Source: Defluviitaleaceae bacterium
GTDB taxonomy: Bacteria; Bacillota; Clostridia; Lachnospirales; WRAA01
DNA length: 50,471 nt
Reading direction: 5' to 3'
Assembly: GCA_009780015.1 (NCBI GenBank)
Contig: WRAW01000010.1
Coordinates: forward strand, 1 to 50,471
Shown here: positions 34,513-42,436 of the stretch, piece by piece
Layout: the number at the start of each line of letters is the position of its first letter
How positions within the stretch are numbered: the stretch's first letter is position 1
Program-made: the position numbers and the translations under genes
The notes under the pieces: generated by a model
Databases searched by the model: none
Told to the model about the DNA's origin: nothing
The model's input: only the letters and a program-made list of their open reading frames with translations

Positions 34513-37434
34513 TTATTCATCCGCCGGCGGAGGCTCATACGGCTGACTCTGGTTGGGCGGGACGAACTCCGGCACAGGCGTAGCCATACTAGGCGGCTGT
34601 GTCGGTATGGGCGGCGGCTGTGGCGGCGGTATCATTTGCGGAGGCATGGTCTGCTGCGGAGCCGCCGGCTGCTGTTGTCCCTGATCCACAGGCGATGATA
34701 AAAACGGTGGCGGCGTACTGATCGGGGCTTGAGGCATATTAACGCCATCGCCTCCAATCGGAATCCCAGGTATTGGGAACGGGAAAATGCTTTCCGGCGG
34801 AATCGGATAGGCCATTTCAAGCTCAAGTTCGCCCACCTCTTCGGCCTCGTCTTCTTCCTCCTCATCGCCCCCGGCGTTCCAGGCGCTCCAACTGTCGAAA
34901 AACTGGGTCGGACGCTGCGGATGATTGCCGTCGTGAGTACAGATCGGGCCGTCTATCTGCGAGTTGAATATTGTAAACATCGCAGCTTCAGAGCCTGCCG
35001 CGTAGAAGCCTTCTCGTACGCCGACGACACTGCGCCTCGTGTGCGTAGGACAGTTGGGGCCGTGGCGCATTCCCGTCTCTATGCAGATGTCGGCGCGGAC
35101 GTGTACGGCGCAGCTATGGTCGCCCTGGTCACCCACAATGAATAAGTCTGTTACGACGGTGTTCCCGCGCGGATCGCTTGAGCACAACCCCGGTACGGCT
35201 CGCATTCCCGAAACGGAGCAGTGCGCCGCGCGGATTACGCCCGGAGGCTGTTCAAAGTCACGAAACGGCAAATCTTCATGTATTCTTTCCATCACGTCAC
35301 GCCAGATAAGCATGTGGTGGTTGTTGCTCGGTATGCGGTCGGGGTCGTCGTAGCCCATCCAGACTCCGGCAGCAAGGAATGGAGTATAACCTACGAAGAC
35401 AAGGTCGTGAGAGTTGGTGGTGGTGCCTGTCTTTCCCGAAACCGGGATAGTAGTATTACGAAGGCGCGTTGTTGTACCCGTGCCGTTTGTTACTACGTCA
35501 CGCATCATATCGGTGAGGACGTATGCTGCCTGCGGGCGGAGTATCTGGCGCTGTACGGGGGTGGATTCAAGCAGTATGCGGCTCTCTGAGTCAAGTACGC
35601 GCGAGTAAAACATAGGATAATTGTACCTTCCGTCGTTGGCGATAGCCGCAAACGCCGCGGTCAGCTCTAACTGCGTAACGCCGTGGGTCAGCCCGCCAAG
35701 GGACAGCGACGGAACCATGTCGTGGAAAACCTGGTTGCCGCGCACAACCGGATCATCAGGCGTTACAATGGTCGTAAAACCAAAGTTGAGGACGTACTGG
35801 AAACTTTCCTCTATTCCTGTATTGATCATGTTTATTACGCTTACCACGTTCATGGACATGGCCATGGCGCGGCGGATGCTCGACGGCCCCCAGAAGCCGG
35901 TATACCAGTTACGCGGCGTATATCCTTCAAATGTGAACGGCGCGTCGTTAATGATTGTTCCGGCGTGGGCGCGGCCAAGGTCGATGGCCGGCGCGAAGCT
36001 TGCGATAGTCTTAAAAGCAGACCCGGGCTGGCGCGGCGAGTCCACCGCGCGGTTTAAGGCGAGATTCAGCATCTTTTCGCCGCGCCCTCCGCTGATGGCC
36101 TTTACAAACCCGGTACGCCAGTCCATGACGACCATTGCCGCCTGAGGCTGCGGTATCGGGACGACGCGCTCGGACATAATGTATTCGTTGTCGCGCAGAA
36201 TTGAATCGCGCATAGTGTCAACCCACGGCTCGACCTCTTCCCATGTGCGAACGGTTCCGCGGCGCTCCAGATTCTCCACGCGCCCCGTCAGAACGTTGCG
36301 CTTGGTCGCGAAGTACTGTATGTCTATGCGAAACCCGACAGATGGGAATAAGGCGTCGTTCATAAAGGCATCGTCCATTATGGCCTGCATTTCCATGTCC
36401 TTGGTGGCATAGATGCGCAGTCCGCCGTTGTACAGCCAGTGAAACGCCTCGGCAATGGATATCGCGTGGACTTCGCTCAGGTCACGGGCAACCTGCTGTT
36501 TCAGCGAATCCACAAAATAGCTGTGCACGGAGTTTATCTGATCGGTCACGCGCTCGTTGGCGATTATACGGTAATATACGTCGGTATCCGCCACGGCGTA
36601 AGCGTGTTCCTCCTCCGTGATAAATTCCAGCCTGAGCATGTTATCCAGCACAAGAAGCTTGCGGTTGCGGTTGTTCTGCGGGTTGTTAACCGGCGAAAAC
36701 CTGGACGGGTTCTGCGTAATGGCCGCAATAACCGCCGACTCTGTAAGCGTAAGATCAGATACGTCCTTGTCGAAATAGTACCGAGCGGCTGTCATTACGC
36801 CGTAGAGCCTGTGGTGCAAGCCTATCGTATTCAGGTATACCTCAAGAATGTGATTCTTAGCGGCCTCCTGCGAACCCAAGAGTTCGGTCAGTTCGCGCTC
36901 ATAGACCATCGCAAGGTATATCTCCTGTATCTTCGTGCCAAGCGTATTGCGCGGAATACCGCGCACATTATTCTTAATTACCTGCTGGGTAATGGTGCTG
37001 GCCCCCTGCGTCGTGTCTGTGGTTAGGTTGTTGTGAAGCGCACGAAACATTCCCCGTACGTCAACGCCGTTGTGAGAATGGAACCGCTCGTCCTCAATCG
37101 CTATAAACGCCTGCTGCAGGTGCAGAGGAATCCTGTCAAGCGTAACGTACTCACGATTCTCGTCACCCGTCAGCCGCGCGATCTCGTTTCCCTGCTGATC
37201 CACGATAATTGACGGGTAAATGCTGGGCATTATAGCGACCGCCTCCGTGCGCGGCGCGCTCTCGATAACGCCCATATAAGCCCCCACCACCGCGCCGCCA
37301 AGCCCAAAGCTGATTATAAGCGTAACCGCCACAAACACCCTGCCGATCATAATCATGATCTTGTTGCGAGTCTTGGCCGTGCGCTGCTTCGAGGACTTTA
37401 TCTGCTTGACATTATTCTCATGTGAGTAATCCAT
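34513..37434 (-). CDS. Class A penicillin-binding protein (PBP1A type)
   Basis: Bifunctional glycosyltransferase/transpeptidase, 973 residues: basic cytoplasmic tail, one membrane helix, GT51 domain (FIAIEDERFHSHNGVD with the catalytic Glu, GASTITQQVIKN), then a transpeptidase domain with PGSAFKTI (active Ser), SMN and KTGTTTN motifs, and a long extracellular tail. The tail has six cysteines in about 100 residues, then an acidic stretch (DEEEEDEAEE) and about 110 residues rich in Pro and Gln. AAGGAGG precedes the ATG. Monocistronic; divergent from yunB. Confidence 0.95.
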   Translation of the reverse strand: MDYSHENNVKQIKSSKQRTAKTRNKIMIMIGRVFVAVTLIISFGLGGAVVGAYMGVIESAPRTEAVAIMPSIYPSIIVDQQGNEIARLTGDENREYVTLDRIPLHLQQAFIAIEDERFHSHNGVDVRGMFRALHNNLTTDTTQGASTITQQVIKNNVRGIPRNTLGTKIQEIYLAMVYERELTELLGSQEAAKNHILEVYLNTIGLHHRLYGVMTAARYYFDKDVSDLTLTESAVIAAITQNPSRFSPVNNPQNNRNRKLLVLDNMLRLEFITEEEHAYAVADTDVYYRIIANERVTDQINSVHSYFVDSLKQQVARDLSEVHAISIAEAFHWLYNGGLRIYATKDMEMQAIMDDAFMNDALFPSVGFRIDIQYFATKRNVLTGRVENLERRGTVRTWEEVEPWVDTMRDSILRDNEYIMSERVVPIPQPQAAMVVMDWRTGFVKAISGGRGEKMLNLALNRAVDSPRQPGSAFKTIASFAPAIDLGRAHAGTIINDAPFTFEGYTPRNWYTGFWGPSSIRRAMAMSMNVVSVINMINTGIEESFQYVLNFGFTTIVTPDDPVVRGNQVFHDMVPSLSLGGLTHGVTQLELTAAFAAIANDGRYNYPMFYSRVLDSESRILLESTPVQRQILRPQAAYVLTDMMRDVVTNGTGTTTRLRNTTIPVSGKTGTTTNSHDLVFVGYTPFLAAGVWMGYDDPDRIPSNNHHMLIWRDVMERIHEDLPFRDFEQPPGVIRAAHCSVSGMRAVPGLCSSDPRGNTVVTDLFIVGDQGDHSCAVHVRADICIETGMRHGPNCPTHTRRSVVGVREGFYAAGSEAAMFTIFNSQIDGPICTHDGNHPQRPTQFFDSWSAWNAGGDEEEEDEAEEVGELELEMAYPIPPESIFPFPIPGIPIGGDGVNMPQAPISTPPPFLSSPVDQGQQQPAAPQQTMPPQMIPPPQPPPIPTQPPSMATPVPEFVPPNQSQPYEPPPADE

Positions 37435-37511
37435 AAGGGCCTCCTTGCAAAACCATATTCTGCCACAACTGTTTTAATATAGTCTCCACTTTCAAAGTTG
37501 ATTATAACATA

Positions 37512-37545
37512 TCATATACCTCATGGCAAGACTTAGAACCCTAGG
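37512..37545. repeat. Direct repeat, left copy, at the edge of the IS5/HNH insertion
   Basis: TCATATACCTCATGGCAAGA followed by CTTAGAACCC. The right copy at 39156-39187 reads TCATATACTTCATGGCAAGA then GGTAGAACCC; three mismatches in about 30 bases. The IS5/HNH segment lies between the copies. Confidence 0.7.
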
Positions 37546-37960
37546 TTAGGTTTGCAGTTTTGAAACATTTCCAAATCACCTGTGCGGTCAGTCACATTCG
37601 CTGTGGTTACATGAATTGCGTGGGGTAAGCCGTTTGTATAAACGGCAATGTGGCGTTTAATTCCGCTTACCTTTTTTCCGTCATCATACCCTTTTTCTTG
37701 TGCTGAACTTGCGTTTTTAACGCTCTGTGCGTCCACTATGCAAAAACTCGTCAATTCGGTTCTTGTATCTTGTGTACGTATAAGGCTGGTCAATTTTTTT
37801 AAGTGCATCTTCAAGTATGGAAAGTCCGTCTTCTTGCGGCTTTGACCATATTTGAAAGTAGAAATATACTGTTGTCCATTTTGGAAAATCCGTCGGTAGC
37901 ATTCGCCATTGAACTCCGCCTTTCAAAATGTACAGCGCTGCACAGAATACGTCGTACAAT

Positions 37961-38880
37961 GTATACTGCTAAGGGTGTAAACAATGATGTTGATGCTAAT
38001 ATTCTACACCAAATTACTTTTCCCAAGATTGCAATTTTGGCAAAGCACTTGCCCATTTTCAATCACTGTATTGAATCCATCATACGGCTTTATATGGTCG
38101 ACGTGCAATTTAACTCTTTCGGTTTGAACAGCTCCGCAGACAACACATCTAAAATTATTATTATTCATAATTATCCATCTCTGACGAAGGTTAAAATTTC
38201 TAGGTGTTCGCTTTTCATATTTTCCATCAATTGTTGGCTCGGGTGGTAAAAGTCCTTCATTATTTACCCACCCAACAAATCTCTCTAATGCTTTAATCCA
38301 ACTACCAAATCTATCATTAAATCTATTTCTTGGATATTTACTTAATCCATTTTTTAAGTCCGTGGTCGTTGGTTGTCGCCCAAATTCTGTCCATAAACGA
38401 AGAATTTCACTTAATAACTCTTCTTCGCTTATTTTTTTGTTATTTTGGTATTTTCCGAGCTCTAGGCCAATTAAAGCGACTGCGTTGTTCCATCCAATTT
38501 GCCTACAAATTACTGAATCATCTGGCATTGATAAATTTGTAGTATTACGATACTCACGATACAACTTTTGTGTAACCTTTCCATTGTTTGCAATTGCAAC
38601 AACTCTCATGCTTTCGAGTAGTTCATCATCGGTATAAGAACGTTTATATTTTTCAAGCTGAAACTTCATGCACAAGCCTCCTCTACTATTCATTAATTAA
38701 TACTACTGCTAAAAAAATTTACGCACGTACCACACTTGTTGTGGTACATAAGTGCGCCCTTCCAGTTCGGCTAAATAAACAAGCTGATAATTCGTTCAGC
38801 CAGTAAAGCAATTATATCATAACTTTAACATTTCATAGTGAAATCGTGCAACTACGTTATTTACACCCTTCATAGCACAC
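37961..38880 (-). mobile_element. 920-bp HNH endonuclease cassette with terminal inverted repeats
   Basis: Ends are inverted repeats of about 32 bases: on the minus strand GTGTGCTATGAAGGGTGTAA... at the start and GTATACTGCTAAGGGTGTAA... as complement of the end; AAGGGTGTAAA is identical in both. Flanks carry similar 8-base direct repeats (GTCCTATA / GTCGTACA), like a target duplication. Removing the cassette plus one repeat restores the transposase KVDI-YDVF reading. Inside: HNH gene, an extended -10 promoter (TGATATAAT, 38811-38819) and a perfect GTACCACA/TGTGGTAC hairpin (38727-38747) in its leader. An intron is an alternative, but no group I or II core motifs were found. Confidence 0.65.
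38004..38669 (-). CDS. HNH endonuclease with homing-endonuclease-type DNA-binding repeats
   Basis: 221 residues. Two or more HNH-associated repeats come first: YTDDELLESMRVVA ... IGWNNAVALIGLE and ISEEELLSEILRLW ... FGSWIKALERF, each ending in the typical GW/GSW-x-x-A-x-x pattern used for DNA recognition. The nuclease follows at about 175-215: CVVCG and CQNC zinc pairs around LHVDHIKPYDGF, with the catalytic His in DHI. ATG at 38669 has AGGAGG at good spacing; an ATG eight codons earlier lies before that site. It is the only gene in a cassette that interrupts a transposase gene. Known relatives are homing endonucleases of introns or free-standing HNH genes; the present cassette role is inferred. 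More A/T-rich than neighbouring genes. Confidence 0.88.
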   Translation of the reverse strand: MKFQLEKYKRSYTDDELLESMRVVAIANNGKVTQKLYREYRNTTNLSMPDDSVICRQIGWNNAVALIGLELGKYQNNKKISEEELLSEILRLWTEFGRQPTTTDLKNGLSKYPRNRFNDRFGSWIKALERFVGWVNNEGLLPPEPTIDGKYEKRTPRNFNLRQRWIIMNNNNFRCVVCGAVQTERVKLHVDHIKPYDGFNTVIENGQVLCQNCNLGKSNLV

Positions 38881-39155
38881 GTCCTATATGTCAACCTTGC
38901 GAGGTTTTGTGGTTCTCCTTGCCTTTTCCAACATACTTCGTATTATTTCAAACTGTTCCCGACTTATGTCGCTTGGATAATTGTGCATTTGTTCCCACCT
39001 TTTTTTGCTCAATTATACCACATTTTAGGAGCTCGGAAAAGATCCTAAACAGTTTCTTAGAACCTATAGGCGTACGCCAAACGCATGACTTTAAACGTTT
39101 TAATCGAAAGTAGCCTGCCCTAATCGTCATTACTTTCATAGTTGGCTATAAAATG

Positions 39156-39187
39156 TCATATACTTCATGGCAAGAGGTAGAACCCGA
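39156..39187. repeat. Direct repeat, right copy, at the 5' end of yunB
   Basis: Partner of 37512-37545. It includes the sequence just before the yunB ribosome-binding site, so the left copy may be a duplicated piece of the yunB upstream region. Confidence 0.65.
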
Positions 39188-39197
39188 AGGTGAATCC

Positions 39198-39851
39198 ATG
39201 CCCACTTACAAACCCAGGCGCGGCGCGCGGATCATAGGCCGCATTAAGCTTGCGGTCGCGTTGATCTTTGCGGCGGTTGTGCTGACTCTCGGGGTCGTGA
39301 TGACCCGCATCGACGACAGGCTGATGCCCATAGTCACAGCGCAGACAAACGAAATGGCCCGCAATATCATGAACCTGGCCATCGACGCATCGCTCGCCTA
39401 CGCAAGCGCCGGAATTTCTACCGAAGATTTCTTCACGATAACACAGGACAGCGACGGTATGGTGCTTTCGCTGAGCGTCAACACAATGCTCGTCAACCTC
39501 GTCTGCAACGCGATGGCGGTCAACATAAGCAATATTCTCGGCCCCCCCACGGTGTCAAGCCTGAGCCTGCCGATCGGAAGCCTGCTGAACATAGACATAC
39601 TTAGCAACGTCGGCCCCACCTTGCCTGTTTCGTTCAGGTACGTAGGCGGCGCCCAGGTCGACTACGAGACGGAATTCCGCTCGGTCGGCATTAACCAGGT
39701 TAACTTCCAGCTATGGGTGGTGGTCGAGTCGTCGATACGGGTCGTCAACCCGCTCGAGGACAAGGACGTCAGGATGACGCGCAAAATTGCGCTGGTCGAC
39801 ACAGTATTCAGCGGCCGCGTCCCGCATATGTACCTCAACATCGATCAGTAA
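39198..39851 (+). CDS. yunB: Sporulation protein YunB
   Basis: 217 residues: one N-terminal membrane helix (KLAVALIFAAVVLTLGVVM) and a conserved region with RLMPIVTAQTNEMARNIMN, the LPIGSLL motif and VNFQLWV, all typical of YunB. Made in the mother cell during Bacillus sporulation; molecular role unknown. ATG at 39198 follows AAGGTG; an ATG at 39153 would add 15 residues encoded in the direct repeat and has no ribosome-binding site. The IS5/HNH segment now lies directly upstream, so the original promoter may have been displaced. Confidence 0.9.
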   Translation: MPTYKPRRGARIIGRIKLAVALIFAAVVLTLGVVMTRIDDRLMPIVTAQTNEMARNIMNLAIDASLAYASAGISTEDFFTITQDSDGMVLSLSVNTMLVNLVCNAMAVNISNILGPPTVSSLSLPIGSLLNIDILSNVGPTLPVSFRYVGGAQVDYETEFRSVGINQVNFQLWVVVESSIRVVNPLEDKDVRMTRKIALVDTVFSGRVPHMYLNIDQ

Positions 39852-39870
39852 AGATCAGTAAAAAAGCATA

Positions 39871-39903
39871 AAACCGCTCTTCTTTTGCAGAGAGCGGTTT
39901 TTG
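39871..39903 (+). terminator. Rho-independent terminator of yunB
   Basis: AAACCGCTCT-loop-AGAGCGGTTTTTG, 20 bases after the stop codon. Confidence 0.9.
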
Positions 39904-39987
39904 TGTCTCAGAAATTAATTGTAAAATAACATTTTGAACGCTTGATTAGAACTAAACCAATGCAACCACCATCCGGCAAAAAACTGG

Positions 39988-40009
39988 CACATTTTCAATT
40001 AAAAATGTG
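39988..40009 (-). terminator. Rho-independent terminator of the DUF2007-like gene
   Basis: On the minus strand CACATTTT-loop-AAAATGTG followed by CCAGTTTTTT, 13 bases beyond the stop codon at 40022. Confidence 0.8.
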
Positions 40010-40021
40010 GTATGCCTGCCA

Positions 40022-40540
40022 TCATCGACTTTGCAGCATGAAAAACAGATAGCTTCCTAACAGCCACAAGCCGGGACCCGTAAAAATGGCTATGAAAACC
40101 CATACTTTAATACGGTTAGTCCTGTTGTGTTTTTGTATTGCGCGCAGGGTATCATCTTCCATAACGTACTCTTGCTCCAAAATTGGTTCGGCAGCCAAGA
40201 TTTCACTTGCCTTAGCATGGAGTTTGGATGGTACGTATATATCCATGCCATAGTAAGACATACCCATATAGATTTTTAGATATTCGCCTGCTCCGTGGCG
40301 CTTCCTTAAAACAGGAATATTGTTGCATTGTAAAAGCGCTATGGTCATTTCAGCTTCGATATTATCCTCTATCGAACGCAAAAAAGTCGGGGTGTCGCCT
40401 TCGCTGCAATCGTCAATAGAGGCGCATTCCCCCAATTTGCCAACCAATACGGCGCCGCAATCAGAACACTCTGCTACATGTGTGCGGTGTTCACTCTTAC
40501 AGTTTGGGCAACATAGCATGGCATACCGAACCTTTCCCAT
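40022..40540 (-). CDS. Zinc-ribbon membrane protein with DUF2007-like domain
   Basis: 172 residues. CPNC and CSDC pairs near the N terminus form a zinc ribbon; the middle (EAEMTIALLQCNNIPVLRKR ... MDIYVPSKLHAKASEIL) resembles DUF2007, a small putative signal-transducing domain; one hydrophobic segment (VFIAIFTGPGLWLLGSYLFF) ends the chain, so it is probably a tail-anchored cytosolic sensor. Start uncertain: ATG 40540 has no clear ribosome-binding site, ATG 40519 (eighth codon) starts just before the zinc ribbon. No functional partner nearby. Confidence 0.7.
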   Translation of the reverse strand: MGKVRYAMLCCPNCKSEHRTHVAECSDCGAVLVGKLGECASIDDCSEGDTPTFLRSIEDNIEAEMTIALLQCNNIPVLRKRHGAGEYLKIYMGMSYYGMDIYVPSKLHAKASEILAAEPILEQEYVMEDDTLRAIQKHNRTNRIKVWVFIAIFTGPGLWLLGSYLFFMLQSR

Positions 40541-40644
40541 ACAGCTATGTCAATATACTAGCTCAAAACCGGTTTTTAATCTGAGTTCAACAAAGTCGAA
40601 CCATCCACGTAGGGCTGGAAAACAATAAGCGTTATTTTTGAAGC

Positions 40645-41220
40645 TTACAGCATCGTGATTACGCCATCCTCGAGAGACTGCACCCGCACAAGGCTGTGAA
40701 GGTTTATTCCCTTGGACTCAAGCTGCTCCGCGCCTTTCTGGAACGACTTCTCCACGCATATGCCAACCCCCACGAGCGACGCCTGAGTCTGGCGCACTAT
40801 CTCGATAAGAGCAAGCGCTGCGTCGCCATACGCCAGGAAATCGTCGAGTATCAGCACTCTGTCGTCCGGCGTAAAGAATGACTTGCTCACACGTATGACA
40901 TGCGAGGTCTTCTTCGTATGCGACGTAACATGAGCGCTATAGTCCTCGCTGGGGTTTACGTATTCGATAGAGTCGAACTTCTTCGCGATAACAAACGGGA
41001 TATCGAGCTCCAGCGACGTCATCGCGGCAATCGGTATGCCGGCGGCCTCGATCGTAAGTATCTTGGTCGGGCATTGTCCGCCGAATATCGCGGCGAACTC
41101 CTTCCCTATATCGCGCATCAGCCCAATGTCCACCATATGGTTCAAAAATCCGCCCACCTTTATGATATTACCGGGCAAAACTTTCGCGTCTCTAAGAATA
41201 CGCTGCTTTAGCTTGTCCAT
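40645..41220 (-). CDS. xpt: Xanthine phosphoribosyltransferase
   Basis: Salvages xanthine to XMP with PRPP. 191 residues; PGNIIKVGGFLNHMVD at the N terminus, TIEAAGIPIA and the PRPP-binding VLILDDFLAYGDAA are family signatures. ATG at 41220 follows GGAGGGC; an in-frame start ten codons earlier overlaps that site. In Bacillus xpt is controlled by a guanine riboswitch, but none is visible in the short leader here. Confidence 0.95.
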   Translation of the reverse strand: MDKLKQRILRDAKVLPGNIIKVGGFLNHMVDIGLMRDIGKEFAAIFGGQCPTKILTIEAAGIPIAAMTSLELDIPFVIAKKFDSIEYVNPSEDYSAHVTSHTKKTSHVIRVSKSFFTPDDRVLILDDFLAYGDAALALIEIVRQTQASLVGVGICVEKSFQKGAEQLESKGINLHSLVRVQSLEDGVITML

Positions 41221-41300
41221 TACACAGCCCTCCGGTCTAACAAAATACAAAACGTCTATTATTAAAATTACATGTCATATAGTATAGCACAATAATAAGT

Positions 41301-41358
41301 AAAAAGCCACATCAAAATGCGGCGTATTAAAATAAGCGGCAGAGAAACCCCCTGCCGC
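41301..41358 (-). terminator. Tandem terminators after the 98-residue gene
   Basis: On the minus strand, first GCGGCAG-loop-CTGCCGC followed by TTATTTT (41336-41358), then GCCGCAT-TTTG-ATGTGGCTTTTT (41301-41323). Both lie between the small gene and xpt. Confidence 0.75.
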
Positions 41359-41366
41359 CGCTAATT

Positions 41367-41663
41367 TTAATCTGCTAAAATCCCCAAGTGAAGTATAAAT
41401 TGAAAGCAGTCTCGTAGGCCCTGAAAATATACCTCATCTTCCTCCATGCTGCTTTTCTCAGTCTCGCCCTCATAGTGGCGGCGGATGATAAGTAGTTCGT
41501 CTTGGTTAAAACGCTTATGATAAATTTCTTCAATAACTTCCTCTGTTTGACTTTGACGTTCGCATATTTTCATATAGCCGGGATTTTTACAAAGCCGTCT
41601 ATAAGCCAGTTCCTCACGCTCGGAAATTAATGTGCGAAGCGATTTACGCTCGTTTTCAGTCAT
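41367..41663 (-). CDS. Hypothetical 98-residue charged protein
   Basis: No family recognised. Predicted mostly helical: EREELAYRRLCKNPGYMKIC, a Glu-rich helix with QTEEVIEEIY, and LRDCFQFILHLGIL at the end, so an amphipathic bundle or protein-binding module is plausible. GGAAGGTGAGAACAA precedes the ATG. It is downstream of an RHH regulator gene in the same direction, with a repeated hairpin region between; probably part of that accessory module. Its start region lies beyond the duplicated segment, and it has only one copy. Confidence 0.65.
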   Translation of the reverse strand: MTENERKSLRTLISEREELAYRRLCKNPGYMKICERQSQTEEVIEEIYHKRFNQDELLIIRRHYEGETEKSSMEEDEVYFQGLRDCFQFILHLGILAD

Positions 41664-41808
41664 TTGTTCTCACCTTCCGTAAAAAATTTTCATAACTCCT
41701 TGAAAGTTAGAAGGTGCGCATGTATAATAGATTTACGCGTGTCTGCCTTCTAGGTGGCTATGTCGGACTGGAAGTGGCTATGTTTTGAGAGATGGATGCC
41801 ACTTCCTT

Positions 41809-41985
41809 TTACTTTTCATCTTGTAAGAGACGTATGCCGTTTCTAACCCCATCTGCTCTGCTTACATTTTCACGCTGGCAATAATCGTCCAATATTCTTA
41901 TTTCCGAATTATCTACACGCACCGTAAGTTTTTGAGATTTGGGGTTTTCGGCAAATGGCCTGCCCACATTCTTTTTGTCAGACAA
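41809..41985 (-). CDS. Ribbon-helix-helix regulator, paralogue 1
   Basis: 58 residues from a TTG start at 41985, chosen because AGGAGG lies seven bases upstream and because the paralogue starts at the same place. SDKKNVGRP is a basic tail; QKLTVRVDNSEIRILDDYC is the DNA-contacting strand and first helix; RADGVRNGIRLLQ the second helix, the RHH pattern. Such proteins are dimeric repressors, often autoregulated. Inverted repeats flank its -10 box. Confidence 0.8.
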   Translation of the reverse strand: MSDKKNVGRPFAENPKSQKLTVRVDNSEIRILDDYCQRENVSRADGVRNGIRLLQDEK

Positions 41986-41998
41986 CAGATCACCTCCT

Positions 41999-42049
41999 AT
42001 TGATGCCGACAATTATCATTATAATAATTGCTGCCGACATCAATGTCAA
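41999..42049 (-). promoter_or_regulatory. Promoter and operator of RHH paralogue 1
   Basis: On the minus strand TTGACA (42044-42049), 17 bases, TATTAT (42021-42026). Half-sites ATTGATGTCGGCA (42032-42044) and its near complement (41999-42011; two mismatches) flank the -10 box. Confidence 0.7.
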
Positions 42050-42197
42050 GGAGAATATTAGAGTACTTGCAAAATTTTCATAACCCCTTGAAAGTTAGAA
42101 GGTGCGCATGTATAATAGATTTACGCATTTCTACCTTTTAGGCAGTTATGTTGTGATGGAAGTGGCGGTTATTCTTCGTGGGATTGCGCCACTTCTT

Positions 42198-42377
42198 TTA
42201 CTTGTCAAGGTCATCCTTTAGTTTGTATATGCCATCACGAATGGCTTCTGCCTTATTTTTTGTATATCTTTCGCAATAGCCCATGATGATTTTATACATT
42301 TCGTCATTTACACGCACTTTCAAGTCGTGACTTTTCAAGCTATCGGTAGGACGCCCTATCTTCTTTTTATCGGACAG
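42198..42377 (-). CDS. Ribbon-helix-helix regulator, paralogue 2 (CTG start)
   Basis: 59 residues; not reached by any ATG, GTG or TTG at its 5' end. CTG at 42377 lies eight bases after AGGAGG and aligns exactly with the TTG start of paralogue 1, both followed by SDKK. KIGRP, HDLKVRVNDEMYKIIMGYC and KAEAIRDGIYKLKD follow the RHH pattern. Reading frame stays open to TAA 42198 and is strongly similar to paralogue 1 (SDKK-IGRP, L-VRV, GYC-R, A--IR-GI--L), so it is probably expressed. Confidence 0.75.
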   Translation of the reverse strand: MSDKKKIGRPTDSLKSHDLKVRVNDEMYKIIMGYCERYTKNKAEAIRDGIYKLKDDLDK

Positions 42378-42389
42378 TTATTGCACCTC

Positions 42390-42436
42390 CTTTCGAGTTC
42401 CAAAATCATTATATAATAACGGAACTCGAAAGTCAA
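42390..42436 (-). promoter_or_regulatory. Promoter and operator of RHH paralogue 2
   Basis: On the minus strand TTGACT (42431-42436), 17 bases, TATAAT (42408-42413). A perfect 12-base inverted repeat CTTTCGAGTTCC / GGAACTCGAAAG (42421-42432 and 42390-42401) flanks the -10 box, in the same geometry as paralogue 1 but with different sequence. Confidence 0.8.

Larger units (their letters stand above)
37533..38988 (-). pseudogene. IS5-family transposase remnant, split by an HNH cassette and truncated
   Basis: Read on the minus strand: the first 34 codons (38988-38887) give MHNYPSDISREQFE...KVDI, a typical IS5/IS427-group N terminus. The cassette follows. From 37956 the transposase continues as YDVFCAALYILKGGVQWRML with the conserved KWTTVYFYFQIWS. 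Near a run of seven A (37795-37801) the frame changes by one base; CIVDAQSVKN (first catalytic Asp) and KKVSGIKRHIAV are in the second frame. Two-frame organisation with slippage at such a run is known in this IS group, so this shift may be natural. The chain breaks off after NCKPNL near 37545, so the rest of the catalytic domain is lost and the element cannot move itself. Confidence 0.85.
41682..42070 (-). repeat. Duplicated RHH module, copy 1
   Basis: About 390-base unit repeated at 42071-42440. Most conserved is the stretch downstream of each RHH gene: on the minus strand GGAAGTGGC/GCCACTTCC hairpin, then TGCGTAAATCTATTATACATGCGC, CACCTTCTAACTTTCAAGG and TTATGAAAATTTT. Gene bodies are diverged paralogues. 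Confidence 0.8.

Noticed and set aside
37961-38880. Ordinary group I intron with HNH homing endonuclease
   Set aside because: No P7/P3 type conserved segments, and the bases at the junctions do not fit a U at the 5' exon end together with a terminal G while keeping the frame. Kept only as an alternative.
38838-39113. Plus-strand reading frame over the IS5 left part
   Set aside because: The minus strand encodes a recognisable transposase N terminus there; the plus frame has no ribosome-binding site or family resemblance.
41221-41300. Guanine/xanthine riboswitch before xpt
   Set aside because: The leader is too short and lacks the purine-riboswitch core; only a possible TATACT box is present.
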